Of a stretch of 64,000 nucleotides of DNA, positions 37,687-46,743 are shown one piece after another. Within the stretch, counting starts at the first letter, position 1. Every line of letters starts with the position of its first letter. Source of the DNA: Sporolactobacillus vineae DSM 21990 = SL153. GTDB taxonomy: Bacteria; Bacillota; Bacilli; Bacillales; Sporolactobacillaceae. The notes below the pieces were generated by a model, which saw only the letters and a program-made list of their open reading frames with translations, was not told the origin of the DNA and did no database searches. The stretch is taken from contig NZ_KB899043.1 in NCBI RefSeq assembly GCF_000377985.1, positions 248,001-312,000 of the forward strand. Direction: 5' to 3'. A program made the translations under genes and the position numbers.

Positions 37687-38757
37687 TCATGAGAAATTTT
37701 GCCGCAGTCTCCGATAAATCCATCCGTTGAGGAAGAAGAACAGACCGCATCCCCCGGAATGACGGATCAGTTTTCTGGCGAGAATCCGGACATTGCGCTG
37801 CCGGGCGACTTTCTTATCCGCCAGATAGATACCGAGAAGACCCCGGTTGATCATTTTATGGAAATTCCGATCCGGCATGTCCGCAATCGAGGTATCCGCC
37901 TCTTCGATGAAATGATTGAACCGCCGCATCATTTCTTCTTCGCTGTCGTAATAGAAGCAGAAATTGAGGTCCCCCTCTTTCCGGTCCTCTTCCTGATCAA
38001 CAAAATAATCCATCAGAATATGCAGGCCCTGTACCCAGGGGAAATAGCTGCCCCGGATGATCCCGGTCAGGCGTGCCATCTCATCTCCGCGGGAAGCGGC
38101 ATAACCGACAATGCAGAAGATGCCGAGTGTGGAACCGGAGCACGCAGCAAACTCATACCAGCTCATCTCAGGAAACCGCTCCTGATGTTTCCGGAACCAG
38201 GCAATCAGTCTCGGAACACGCTGATCCTTTCGGATATGTTTATACACCTGAAGATCGCAGTAAAGTCCGGCCAGTTCCTGCAATGATGCCCGGATAAGAG
38301 GATAGGCAGGCAAACGGGCCAGGACGCTCTGACAGGCAGTGACGAGCCCGTCAAGATACCCATCATCACCTAAAGACCCGCGAAACCGGTAATAGTCCGA
38401 ATGCGGGGCGCCAGGCGTCAGTGCCTCGAGCATTGATGCATGAAGGCAGCGAAAATCTTCAGGATCCAGCGAGATACTCCGGTCGCACAAGTTGTCCAGA
38501 TAATCACTGATCGTCTGGTAGGCAATGATAAACGCCATGACCTCCTTGCGCCGATCACCGGCAAGAAGCCCGTAGATGGCGCCGCCTTCACAGTGAAAGG
38601 TTTTCGTTTCGATGCTTGCCAGTGCCTGCCTGCGCAGTTCCGGATCCGGAATCTTTTCCGCCTTTTGCTGCCACGTGCCCAGGCGGCGATGCACTTCAGG
38701 GAGCACATGCCTGTAAATCTGCGACATCAGTCTGATTGGCGTTGTGGGTACAGCCAT
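37687..38757 (-). CDS. ytpB: Tetraprenyl-beta-curcumene synthase (YtpB, DUF2600)
   Basis: Large-terpene synthase that cyclises tetraprenyl diphosphate in Bacillus, giving C35 sesquarterpenes of spores. The 356-residue form from the ATG at 38757 starts MAVPTTPIRLMSQIYRHVLP, like the B. subtilis protein. Acidic motif DYLDNLCDRS (near residue 100) is the probable metal site; further conserved-looking runs are FHCEGGAIYG, YHFRGSLG-like (YYRFRGSLGDDGYL) and LMDYFVDQEEDR. The frame also opens at 38841 (GTG) and 38802 (ATG) without ribosome binding sites. Single gene. Confidence 0.9.
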   Translation of the reverse strand: MAVPTTPIRLMSQIYRHVLPEVHRRLGTWQQKAEKIPDPELRRQALASIETKTFHCEGGAIYGLLAGDRRKEVMAFIIAYQTISDYLDNLCDRSISLDPEDFRCLHASMLEALTPGAPHSDYYRFRGSLGDDGYLDGLVTACQSVLARLPAYPLIRASLQELAGLYCDLQVYKHIRKDQRVPRLIAWFRKHQERFPEMSWYEFAACSGSTLGIFCIVGYAASRGDEMARLTGIIRGSYFPWVQGLHILMDYFVDQEEDRKEGDLNFCFYYDSEEEMMRRFNHFIEEADTSIADMPDRNFHKMINRGLLGIYLADKKVARQRNVRILARKLIRHSGGCGLFFFLNGWIYRRLRQNFS

Positions 38758-38928
38758 CGTCTCTTTGCTCCCTTCCGGACAGAATGTATTCTCCGTCTTC
38801 ATTCCATTCGCAATGCTGCGGTAAATCTGTCTGTTGGCCACAGGACCCGGTCACTTCTTTATATCTATTATAGACACATCATAGAAATAAATCCCTTCAG
38901 CATACGTTATGTTCAGAAGCCAAAGAAT

Positions 38929-38960
38929 CTCCGGCACAGTCTGCCGGAGATCCTGTTTTT
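38929..38960 (-). terminator. Weak hairpin after metK
   Basis: 8-bp stem CTCCGGCA/TGCCGGAG (38929-38949) 26 nt after the metK stop; on the minus strand the T run (ATTCTTT) is poor. Confidence 0.5.
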
Positions 38961-38974
38961 CAAATCAATAAGTT

Positions 38975-40207
38975 TTAGTCAAGATGCGTTGCGGCAAAAG
39001 AACCGTTGCTGATCTGCTGTTTCAGCAGCTCTGCTTTATCTGTCTTTTCCCAGGGCAGATCGATGTCCGTCCGGCCGAAATGGCCGTATGCCGCCGTCTG
39101 CCTGTAAATGGGACGGCGCAGATCAAGCATTTTGATAATGCCTGCCGGACGCAGGTCAAAATTATGGCGGATCAGCTGAACGAGCTGTTCTTCCGACGCT
39201 TTACCCGTGCCGAAAGTATCGACGGAAATGGATACAGGACGGGCAACGCCGATGGCATAGGCAAACTGTACTTCACATTTATCAGCCAGGCCTGCAGCGA
39301 CAATGTTCTTGGCTACATAGCGGGCAGCATAAGAGGCCGAGCGGTCGACCTTCGTAGCGTCTTTTCCGGAGAATGCGCCCCCGCCGTGGCGGGCATAACC
39401 GCCATACGTATCCACGATGATCTTTCGTCCGGTCAGTCCGGCATCCCCCTGAGGCCCGCCGATGACAAACCGTCCGGTCGGATTAATGAAAAATTTCGTC
39501 TCATCATCAATTAATCCTTCAGGAACAGAAGGGGCGATCACATGTTCACGAATATCTCTCGTAATCTGCGCCAGTGAGACATCGGGATCATGCTGCGTGG
39601 ATACGACAATCGTGTCAATCCGTGCAGGATGCCCTTCTTCATCATATTCCACCGTCACCTGCGTCTTGCCGTCCGGGCGCAGATAAGTTAACTCTTGCGA
39701 CTTGCGCACATCCGCCAGCTTCTTCGCCAGTTTATGCGCCAATGAAATCGGCAGCGGCATCAGCTCCGGCGTCTCGTTGACCGCAAAGCCGAACATCATC
39801 CCCTGATCACCGGCACCGATTGCTTCAATTTCATCATCCGACATTTTCCCCTCACGTGCCTCAAGCGCCTGATCAACGCCCTGTGCAATATCAGGGGACT
39901 GTTCTTCAATGGAGGTCAGAATGGCGCAGTTCGATGCATCAAATCCGTACTTTGCATCCGTGTAGCCGATTTCGCGGATCGTCCGGCGAACGATCTTAGG
40001 AATATCTACATAAGTCGATGTCGAAATTTCTCCGGTGACAAGGACCAGTCCCGTGTTTACTGCCGTTTCACAGGCCACCCTGGCGTTCGAATCCCCTTTA
40101 AGCAATTCGTCAAGAATCGCATCGGAAATCTGATCGCAAATCTTATCCGGATGTCCCTCCGTTACTGATTCCGAAGTAAAAAGCCTTCTGGAAAATTTTT
40201 TGCTCAT
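38975..40207 (-). CDS. metK: S-adenosylmethionine synthetase
   Basis: Makes SAM from methionine and ATP. The 410-residue protein has the family starts [20 protein letters not shown], the hexapeptide [10 protein letters not shown] and the phosphate loop [17 protein letters not shown]. The ATG at 40207 is taken; the frame also opens at a TTG 6 nt upstream. An S-box riboswitch and a good promoter precede it. Confidence 0.98.
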   Translation of the reverse strand: MSKKFSRRLFTSESVTEGHPDKICDQISDAILDELLKGDSNARVACETAVNTGLVLVTGEISTSTYVDIPKIVRRTIREIGYTDAKYGFDASNCAILTSIEEQSPDIAQGVDQALEAREGKMSDDEIEAIGAGDQGMMFGFAVNETPELMPLPISLAHKLAKKLADVRKSQELTYLRPDGKTQVTVEYDEEGHPARIDTIVVSTQHDPDVSLAQITRDIREHVIAPSVPEGLIDDETKFFINPTGRFVIGGPQGDAGLTGRKIIVDTYGGYARHGGGAFSGKDATKVDRSASYAARYVAKNIVAAGLADKCEVQFAYAIGVARPVSISVDTFGTGKASEEQLVQLIRHNFDLRPAGIIKMLDLRRPIYRQTAAYGHFGRTDIDLPWEKTDKAELLKQQISNGSFAATHLD

Positions 40208-40385
40208 CGTCAATCACCCAGCCTTTCAAACAGTATATGAGGTTGTCACTAATTGCGTCAAAGCTGCCGGCCAGGCGAGCTTCGGCGACTGCTGATCTCC
40301 CGCAGCCTGCCCGCACAAACCCTTCCCTGGGCATGTCCGGTGCCGACAAGTCAACGGCATCCGATCCTCTTTGTTTTAAAGGCAT

Positions 40386-40541
40386 GAAAAAAGCCCACTC
40401 CGATACAGGATCAGGCTTACTCTCTGAATGTGCCTCTTATTTTCAGAAGGACATATCGTTCTCCTGCAGGTTAGCACCGTGCCGAAACGGCCGGTTGCCG
40501 GGTTTCATCGGGCCTGTCCCTCCGCCTGCTCGGAATAAGAG
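40386..40541 (-). promoter_or_regulatory. SAM-I (S-box) riboswitch of metK
   Basis: Minus strand shows the aptamer core GAGGGACAGGCCCGATGAAA followed by CCCGGCAACC and GGTGCTAA..CCTGC. Helix P1 is CTCTTATT (40541-40534) with AATAAGAG (40441-40434). The expression platform ends in a terminator, AGCC-TGATCC / GGAGT-GGGCT with six to seven T (40420-40386). SAM binding would stop metK transcription. Confidence 0.96.
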
Positions 40542-40562
40542 CAGCCATATTGATTAATTCAT

Positions 40563-40591
40563 ATAATACAGCAGGGATATAAAAGTGTCAA
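40563..40591 (-). promoter_or_regulatory. Sigma-A promoter of metK
   Basis: Minus strand TTGACA (40591-40586), 17-nt spacer, TATTAT (40568-40563), 15-20 nt before the riboswitch. Confidence 0.85.
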
Positions 40592-40649
40592 CGTACTTTC
40601 TCGGGAACAGAATGTGCCGGACCCGGCATCCGGAACTGCATTAAATTAT

Positions 40650-40667
40650 TTGTGAATTATTTCACAG
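40650..40667 (+). promoter_or_regulatory. Rex-like operator upstream of pckA
   Basis: TTGTGAA-TTAT-TTCACAG agrees with the Rex consensus TTGTGAA-N4-TTCACAA at 13 of 14 arm positions. It lies about 50 bp before the pckA -10 box and 60 bp from the divergent metK promoter. Rex senses NADH/NAD+. Binding is inferred from sequence only. Confidence 0.65.
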
Positions 40668-40702
40668 ATAACCCCTTAATTTAGAAAAATGTTATTTTTC
40701 TG

Positions 40703-40711
40703 TGCTATACT
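40703..40711 (+). promoter_or_regulatory. Extended -10 promoter of pckA
   Basis: TGCTATACT (40703-40711): TATACT preceded by TGn, while no good -35 box is found at the right distance. Start of transcription near 40718, about 37 nt before the ATG. Confidence 0.6.
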
Positions 40712-40754
40712 TTAGGTGTCAAATAGAATTCCATATCAGGAAGGGATGTCGGTT

Positions 40755-42335
40755 ATGAATGCTACCGTTTCAAAAACAACCATCTCTGAATTATTGAAAA
40801 CCGGGAATACGTTTGTGAATCTGCCTTCCGCCGTGCTTGTCGAGAAAGCGCTGTCAAATAATGAAGGCGTTTTAACGGATCGCGGTTCACTTGCAGTGAC
40901 CACCGGTAAATATACCGGAAGGTCACCGCATGACAAATTTTTCGTGAAAGACCGGACCACCGAAGATCAGATCGACTGGACGCGCAACCAGGCAATCAGC
41001 GAAGAAGTCTTTCAGAGCCTCTTTCACAAGGTGGTGCATTATCTGGCTGATCTTCCGGAACGCTTTGTTTTCAAGGGCTTCGCCGGTGCGGATCCGCAGC
41101 AGCGCCTGCCGATCCAGATTGTTAATGAATACGCATGGCAGAACCTGTTCTGTCACCAGTTGTTCATCGCTCCGACGCCTGACGAACTGGTCCGGCATCA
41201 AGCCGAATTTACCGTACTCTCAGCACCAGGCTTTAAGGCCGTTCCAGAGCGCGATCATACACGTTCGGAAGCATTCATCATCATCTCAATCACACACAAG
41301 GTAGTTCTGATCGGAGGTACTGAATACGGCGGTGAAATCAAGAAATCAATATTCACAGTGATGAATTACCTGCTGCCGGGACGCGGCGTCATGTCGATGC
41401 ACTGCTCGGCTAATCAGGGAACAAACGGCAATACAGCGCTCTTTTTCGGGCTGTCGGGTACCGGCAAGACCACGCTCTCCAATGTTCCCGACCGCGATCT
41501 GATTGGTGATGACGAGCACGGCTGGTCAGACAAGGGCATCTTCAACATCGAAGGCGGCTGCTATGCGAAGACGATCCGTCTCTCTAAAGAAAGAGAACCC
41601 CAGATCTATAACAGCATCCGGTTCGCTACCGTCCTTGAAAATGTAATCGTTTCCAAATCCGACCGTCATCCGGACTATGACAACGGCTCGCTGACGGAAA
41701 ACACCCGGGCTGCTTATACGCTTGAAAATGTATCCAATGCCCTGATTCCAAGCATCGGCGGGCACCCGTCGGCCATTATCTTCCTCACAGCAGATGCCTT
41801 CGGTGTGCTGCCGCCGATCAGCCTGCTGACACCGGAACAGGCGATGTATCAGTTCCTGTCCGGGTACACCAGCAAACTGGCAGGTACCGAACGCGGTGTC
41901 ACCGATCCGGAGGCAACGTTCTCAACCTGCTTCGGTGCTCCATTTATGCCGCGTCCGGCGTCCGTCTATGCGGAACTGCTCGGCCGGCAGATCAGGAAGC
42001 ATCATGTCAAGGCCTATCTGGTCAATACCGGATGGACTGGAGGCCCATACGGAACCGGTTCAAGAATGAAACTGGCTTATACCCGGAAGATGATTCAGGA
42101 AGCTCTGGACGGCCACTTCGATCATTCTGCAACTCGGACAGACCCGATTTTCGGCCTTCATATTCCAAACGAATGCCCCGGCGTTCCGGACGACGTCCTG
42201 CTGCCGTGGAAGACATGGCAGGACGCGAAAGCCTATGATCGGACCGCCCGTCTGCTGGCCCTTAAATTTAAAGATAATTTCAATCATTTCCCTGAAGCTT
42301 CTGATGAGATCCGTCAAGCCGGTCCGATCGTTTAA
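40755..42335 (+). CDS. pckA: Phosphoenolpyruvate carboxykinase (ATP)
   Basis: Gluconeogenic enzyme converting oxaloacetate and ATP to PEP. The 526-residue product from the ATG at 40755 (AGGAAGGG nine nt before) has the size of the B. subtilis enzyme; the upstream ATG at 40746 touches the ribosome binding site. Motifs: [14 protein letters not shown], the kinase-1a loop [11 protein letters not shown], kinase-2 LIGDDEHGW, and [15 protein letters not shown]. Possibly controlled by redox through the Rex-like box. Strong terminator downstream. Confidence 0.97.
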   Translation: MNATVSKTTISELLKTGNTFVNLPSAVLVEKALSNNEGVLTDRGSLAVTTGKYTGRSPHDKFFVKDRTTEDQIDWTRNQAISEEVFQSLFHKVVHYLADLPERFVFKGFAGADPQQRLPIQIVNEYAWQNLFCHQLFIAPTPDELVRHQAEFTVLSAPGFKAVPERDHTRSEAFIIISITHKVVLIGGTEYGGEIKKSIFTVMNYLLPGRGVMSMHCSANQGTNGNTALFFGLSGTGKTTLSNVPDRDLIGDDEHGWSDKGIFNIEGGCYAKTIRLSKEREPQIYNSIRFATVLENVIVSKSDRHPDYDNGSLTENTRAAYTLENVSNALIPSIGGHPSAIIFLTADAFGVLPPISLLTPEQAMYQFLSGYTSKLAGTERGVTDPEATFSTCFGAPFMPRPASVYAELLGRQIRKHHVKAYLVNTGWTGGPYGTGSRMKLAYTRKMIQEALDGHFDHSATRTDPIFGLHIPNECPGVPDDVLLPWKTWQDAKAYDRTARLLALKFKDNFNHFPEASDEIRQAGPIV

Positions 42336-42393
42336 ACAAGATCCCGGATGAGCATGACTGGCCATGGGTTTCAGCTGAATGTTTCAACGACAC

Positions 42394-42449
42394 ACAGGGG
42401 GACCGCTCAGACCTGACACAGGTTTGTGAGCGGCCCCCCTGTATTTTTT
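42394..42449 (+). terminator. pckA terminator
   Basis: Long hairpin: ACAGGGGG (42394-42401) with CCCCCTGT (42435-42442), continuing inside as CCGCTCA/TGAGCGG, then six T. Confidence 0.9.
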
Positions 42450-42453
42450 CATC

Positions 42454-42523
42454 GGCTCTGTAAAAGCCAGCCGTTGTTTTCAGGCGCAGGCGATCGCTTT
42501 CCGCAGGAGTCTCATGCCTTCCG
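42454..42523. repeat. Intergenic repeat, copy B
   Basis: Begins GGCTCTGTAAAAGC, then CCGTTGTTTTCAGGCGCAGG and CGATCGCTTTCCGCAGGAG, parallel to copy A at 6639. The right end is not clearly defined; no perfect inverted ends, so it looks decayed. Confidence 0.5.
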
Positions 42524-42588
42524 CACCAGACAGCAGAGTGGCCATAAACAATAATAGGATCAGGACCTTTTCGTTTCACGCGCACGGT

Positions 42589-42765
42589 TCAGCCTGTTCC
42601 TCTCTCACGCCATTCGCAATACCGCTTCCATTCATCTTCAAGTTCGGACAATGTAAGTGCTTTCAATTTTGCCGAATTTGAAACGGCATGATTGCTCTCC
42701 AATAGCTCAATCAAATGGCTTTTACGCTTCTCCACTGCCGTTCTTAAAAGGTTCAGATGATTCAT
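42589..42765 (-). CDS. Small FbpA-like basic protein (Fur-regulated type), possibly decayed
   Basis: 58-codon frame from the ATG at 42765 to TGA at 42591-42589. The product has LLRTAVEKRKSHLIELLESN and KLKALTLSELEDEW, the two parts of the Fur-regulated basic protein family (FbpA), which in B. subtilis acts with the FsrA small RNA in iron sparing. No ribosome binding site is seen, and upstream AT-rich sequence (42900-42920) shows only a weak Fur-box likeness. It may be a relic. Flanked by repeats B and C. Confidence 0.5.
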   Translation of the reverse strand: MNHLNLLRTAVEKRKSHLIELLESNHAVSNSAKLKALTLSELEDEWKRYCEWRERGTG

Positions 42766-42956
42766 AAACTGTACAGGATCCGGACAAGTAATCGCTTACA
42801 AAATGATTTGCCCGAACCCTTCCCTCCTTTCCTGTTTTGCGCTGTGATTATAGATCCACCGCTCATCCTATTATTTACTGTTCGACCATTGGCTATACTT
42901 AAGATGATTATTCATTTAGTATACACAAAAAACGATAAATATTTCACAATTTGCTG

Positions 42957-43012
42957 TTAAAAAATCCTGTTGATTTTCGCTGCTCCGTCGCCCGGGGCAG
43001 GAATCAACAGGA
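42957..43012 (-). terminator. tagH terminator formed by intergenic repeat, copy C
   Basis: On the minus strand CCTGTTGATT (43011-43002) pairs with AATCAACAGG (42975-42966) and six T follow (42964-42959), 30 nt after the tagH stop. The same stretch (42953-43024) aligns with the repeat family (CTGTTGATTTTCGCTGC core), so the repeat serves as the terminator. Confidence 0.8.
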
Positions 43013-43042
43013 CCATAAAACAGGGTCAGTAAACGCCGGCCT

Positions 43043-43840
43043 TTATTGTGCCGCTGCCATCCGCCGCTCGCGCACTTTTTTCTGAAAAGCATCGCGTTCT
43101 TCACGGGACATTTTCTTATAGTCGCGGATAAAGCTTTCGTACTTCGGCATGACGTCCTTCATCAGGCCGTAGTCCTCGACCTGGCCATACTGGATCCACA
43201 GGGCCTTCTCACAGAACTTTTTCATCTGATTCAGCGAATGACTGATGAAGAAAATGGTTTTTCCTTCAGCCTTAAATTCATTCATTTTGTCCAGACATTT
43301 GTCGGCAAAGGTCTGGTCGCCGACGGACAGCGCCTCATCAATAATCAGTATATCCGGATTGATGTGGATTGAAATCGCGAAGCCGAGCCGTGAACGCATC
43401 CCGCTTGAATACGACTTAACCGGCTGATCGATGAAGTCGCCGATATCGGCGAAATCAATAATATTCGGTGCCATCTCTTTGATTTCTTTTTTCGTAAATC
43501 CGAGCATCAGACATTTCAGTTCAATATTCTCCCGCCCGGTAAGCTCCCACTTCAGTCCGGACTGAATGGCAATCAGCGCCGCTTCACCATTCACGGTGAC
43601 CGTGCCCGAAGTCGGCGGAATGACGCCGCCGATGATGTTCGACAAGGTCGACTTCCCCGAACCGTTGACACCGATGATCCCGACGACATCGCCTTTGTCA
43701 GCATCAAAACTGATATCCTGAAGAGCATAGAAAGACTGTCCATAGCCGCCCGGGAGGATCAGATCAAGAATTTTCTCCGAATTCTTTGTAAACATTTTAT
43801 ATTCTTTGGAAACATGACTGACGATAACTGATTTAACCAT
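43043..43840 (-). CDS. tagH: Wall teichoic acid export ATP-binding protein
   Basis: ABC ATPase of the TagGH/TarGH polymer exporter. Walker A is GVNGSGKSTLSN, the signature is SYSSGMRSRLGF, Walker B is PDILIIDEALSVGD, with the switch His in FFISHSLNQM. At 265 residues it lacks the long C-terminal extension of B. subtilis TagH and resembles Staphylococcus TarH in size and in the LPKYEAF-like tail (MPKYESFIRDYKKMS). Start is 14 nt after the permease stop. Confidence 0.92.
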   Translation of the reverse strand: MVKSVIVSHVSKEYKMFTKNSEKILDLILPGGYGQSFYALQDISFDADKGDVVGIIGVNGSGKSTLSNIIGGVIPPTSGTVTVNGEAALIAIQSGLKWELTGRENIELKCLMLGFTKKEIKEMAPNIIDFADIGDFIDQPVKSYSSGMRSRLGFAISIHINPDILIIDEALSVGDQTFADKCLDKMNEFKAEGKTIFFISHSLNQMKKFCEKALWIQYGQVEDYGLMKDVMPKYESFIRDYKKMSREERDAFQKKVRERRMAAAQ

Positions 43841-43854
43841 TTATTTTTTCCACC

Positions 43855-44679
43855 TTACAGATAATCTACGAAGCGATCCCTGAACTTCAGGTGAAGGGTT
43901 GACCCGATGATAAAGGTCACCACAACAAACGCCCAGAAGTAAAGGGTATATTTGTAGTGTTCAATGCCATACCAGGACAGGCCGAGCATCGATGAACGAT
44001 AGCCTTCAATCAGATAGTACATCGGATTGATCAGCATGATATGGGCCAGCGTTCTCGACTTTTCATCCAGAAGAGACGGCGGCCAGAGAATCGGCGTCAG
44101 ATAGAACATCATCCGCATCATTGAAATCAGGATCTGATGAAAATCACGGACAATCGTCGAGAACGTCGACGTGATCAGCGACACCGACAGTAAGAAAGCG
44201 AATGCGGCAAACATAAAGTATGGCAGCTGGATAATATAAACACTGACCTTGTACGGTGTAAACTGCAAAATAATAAAAATAATCAGCGTCAGCATTAAGT
44301 GTTGATAAAATTTCTCAAAGATCACATAACTGGGAATGGCGCTCATCGGAAAATTCATTTTTGCGATAAACCGAATCCGCTGATAGATCGAACTTGAACC
44401 CTGAACGACAGAAGGCTGGAGAAAGAACCAGACAATAATCCCGGCCATCAGCCAGTCGATGTAGGGTATACCCCGTCCGTTTTCCAGGACGCCTGCCCGG
44501 TCAAGAATCATCCCGAAGACAAGCCAGTAAATCAGGATTTGAATCAGCGGATTGATGATCACCCAGGACATGCCCAGATAATTGTTATTGTTTTCACTTT
44601 TCAATTCATACAGTGAGAGACGTCTGATCAGATAGAAGCTGCTGATCTGTTCCTTAAACACTTTCCATGCCGACTTCAT
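43855..44679 (-). CDS. tagG: Wall teichoic acid export permease
   Basis: ABC-2 type permease of 274 residues with six predicted membrane segments. Recognised from ELKSENNNNYLGMSWVIINP near the N-terminus, MAGIIVWFFLQPSVVQGSSS, and the C-terminal LTPILWP..NPMYYLIEGYR region. Together with TagH it moves lipid-linked teichoic acid across the membrane. GGAAGGA precedes the ATG. The tag biosynthesis genes are not in this window. Confidence 0.92.
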   Translation of the reverse strand: MKSAWKVFKEQISSFYLIRRLSLYELKSENNNNYLGMSWVIINPLIQILIYWLVFGMILDRAGVLENGRGIPYIDWLMAGIIVWFFLQPSVVQGSSSIYQRIRFIAKMNFPMSAIPSYVIFEKFYQHLMLTLIIFIILQFTPYKVSVYIIQLPYFMFAAFAFLLSVSLITSTFSTIVRDFHQILISMMRMMFYLTPILWPPSLLDEKSRTLAHIMLINPMYYLIEGYRSSMLGLSWYGIEHYKYTLYFWAFVVVTFIIGSTLHLKFRDRFVDYL

Positions 44680-44869
44680 ATCAATATCCTTCCAACTCCG
44701 AAATTAACTAACGAGTACACAGAACCGGCTGTTTTCCAAAACACCGAATTCCAAGCTTTACTTTATCACAGCTGATCCACAAAAGAAAAGCCCTTCCACA
44801 GGATCGCCCTCCCGAATGCTGCCGCTGTTTACAATTTCGCTGTCACGCCCGTAATCCTGTCTGTCCGCG

Positions 44870-44899
44870 GAATATTTTTCACGGGCAGCGGGCAATCTA
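44870..44899 (+). promoter_or_regulatory. Sigma-G-like promoter of the germination operon
   Basis: GAATA (44870-44874), exactly 18 nt, then CAATCTA (44893-44899). Fits GHATR-N18-CATNHTA with one mismatch (A for T at the third -10 base). About 60 bp before the first gene of the operon. Confidence 0.7.
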
Positions 44900-44959
44900 C
44901 CTGGAGATAATAAAGCTTGTGACACAAAAGTACGGATCGCGGCAAAGAGGGGACCTGTG

Positions 44960-45172
44960 ATGCTCACTGTTTTTCTATATCTCAGTTACTTTGCCCTGCT
45001 GCTTGTCTTCTTTATCAGTGTGTTTTTCAGAATTGATGTACTGAGCGCCCTGCTGATGTATGCGGTGATTGCCTGGCTTTGCATCGTTCCGCTGATCGTC
45101 ATCTACATCGATGCCGCAAAATATGAGCAGAAAAAATCGAGAATCGAAAAAAAGAAGAACAACATGAACTGA
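44960..45172 (+). CDS. Small two-helix membrane protein, putative germinant receptor D subunit
   Basis: 70 residues: two hydrophobic helices (LTVFLYLSYFALLLVFFISV and LLMYAVIAWLCIVPLIVIYI) and a strongly basic tail rich in K. The ATG at 44960 has AGAGGGG eight nt upstream; a GTG directly before it is the alternative. It precedes gerA by 14 nt behind a sigma-G-like promoter. Small two-helix D proteins (for example YczF/GerKD) are encoded beside germinant receptor operons in Bacillus and modulate receptor activity; this identity is inferred from size, topology and place. Confidence 0.75.
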   Translation: MLTVFLYLSYFALLLVFFISVFFRIDVLSALLMYAVIAWLCIVPLIVIYIDAAKYEQKKSRIEKKKNNMN

Positions 45173-45186
45173 AATGAGGCAAACGC

Positions 45187-46701
45187 ATGTTCCGGAATAA
45201 AAAAAGGCAGCAGCAGGCCAGCAAAAATAAAGATCCGAAAACAATTGGCGATGTTCTCGACCACCTCGGCAAGAGCCGCGATTTTGTTCATTTTCAACAT
45301 GGCAACACGCATTTCAGCTGCTGGATTTCTTACTTCCGGACACTGATCGATATCGACTATGTCCACCGTGACGTCTTCCCATTTCTCTATAGTGACAGTA
45401 TTCGCAATATGGCCGATATTAAGGATCAGCTGCCGCTTGAGAAATTGATCCAGACGAAAGACATCCATGAGATTCAGTCGAAACTGCTGGAAGGATACAT
45501 CATTATTCAAAAGGATGAGCGATCTCCGGAGTGCCTGATCGTCCCTTCGGTCAAGATACAGGGACGGCAGATTGAGAAATCAGAAGTGGAAACGAGTATC
45601 ATCGGTCCGAAAGAAACGTTCGTTGAATCGATCGATACGAACATCAATCTCATCCGCAAGCGCATCCCTGTGCCGCAGCTGACGCTGAAAGAAATCCGTG
45701 TCGGCAAACTGTCGCGGACACAGGTCGGCATCATATATATCGACGGTATCGCCAGCGAAGAAAATGTCAATACCGTGCTGCAGCGTATCCAAAGTCTTGA
45801 AGTTGCCAGCCTGATCGATGCCACGATGCTGGCGCTGATGATCACGGACAATAACTGGACCATTTTTCCTCAGTTCACAGATACGGAACGGCCCGACCGT
45901 GTTTCCGGTGCCGTCTACGAAGGAAAAATCGCCGTACTGGTCGACGGCTCGCCGAACGCATTGATTCTGCCTTCAACAATCGTCGAATTTTTCGCAGCAT
46001 TTGACGACTATTTCCTTCCCTGGAACATCAGCTCAGCTTATCGTCTGCTGCGTCTGTTCGCCGTAGCACTGTCGGCTCTGTCATCATCGCTCTATGTTGC
46101 CCTGCTGACCTATCATTACCAGCTGCTTCCTAAAGATTTACTCGGTTCGCTGATCAGCTCGCGCAGCTCCGTCCCCTTTGACCCGGTGATGGAGGTGCTG
46201 ATTCTTGAAGTCATGATTGAACTGCTGCGCGAAGCCGGCGCCCGGCTGCCGACAAAGGTTGGTCAGACTATCGGTATTGTGGGCGGTATTGTTATCGGTA
46301 CGGCAACTGTTCAGGCCGGTCTGAGCAGCAATATCCTGCTGATCATCATCGCAATGTCCGCCCTGGCTGCTTTTATCACGCCGAATTACCGGATGGCGAC
46401 GACCATTCGTTTTATTCGTTTTCCGTTTATTATTAGTGCCCAGATGTTCGGACTGCTCGGCATTGGCATGTGCTTTACGTATTTCGTCACCCATCTGATC
46501 CGGCTGACATCACTCGGCAGGCCGTATATCGAACCGATTTTTCCGTTCCGGGCATCTGATTTGAAAGACGCCTTTATCCGCCTGCCGTTCCAGCTTCAGA
46601 ACAGTCGTCCGATGTTCCTTCGCCCGGGCGATCCGGCACGAATGAATACGACACGGACCAGCCAAGAGAAAGGGAAAAAGAGTCCCGACATTGATGAATA
46701 A
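45187..46701 (+). CDS. gerKA: Spore germination receptor A subunit (GerA family)
   Basis: 504-residue protein: soluble N-terminal domain of about 280 residues, then five or so membrane helices and a short C-terminal tail. Family marks include KIPVPQLTLKEIRVGKLSRT-like text (RIPVPQLTLKEIRVGKLSRT), VAVLVDGSPNALILPST-like (IAVLVDGSPNALILPST), and PFDPVMEVLILEVMIELLREA. The A subunit takes part in germinant sensing in the spore inner membrane. The specific receptor (GerA, GerB or GerK type) cannot be settled; the symbol is a best guess. Confidence 0.9.
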   Translation: MFRNKKRQQQASKNKDPKTIGDVLDHLGKSRDFVHFQHGNTHFSCWISYFRTLIDIDYVHRDVFPFLYSDSIRNMADIKDQLPLEKLIQTKDIHEIQSKLLEGYIIIQKDERSPECLIVPSVKIQGRQIEKSEVETSIIGPKETFVESIDTNINLIRKRIPVPQLTLKEIRVGKLSRTQVGIIYIDGIASEENVNTVLQRIQSLEVASLIDATMLALMITDNNWTIFPQFTDTERPDRVSGAVYEGKIAVLVDGSPNALILPSTIVEFFAAFDDYFLPWNISSAYRLLRLFAVALSALSSSLYVALLTYHYQLLPKDLLGSLISSRSSVPFDPVMEVLILEVMIELLREAGARLPTKVGQTIGIVGGIVIGTATVQAGLSSNILLIIIAMSALAAFITPNYRMATTIRFIRFPFIISAQMFGLLGIGMCFTYFVTHLIRLTSLGRPYIEPIFPFRASDLKDAFIRLPFQLQNSRPMFLRPGDPARMNTTRTSQEKGKKSPDIDE

Positions 46702-46743
46702 AGGGTTAGAAGAGCTTAAACGAACTGTGGAGATGATTCGGCC

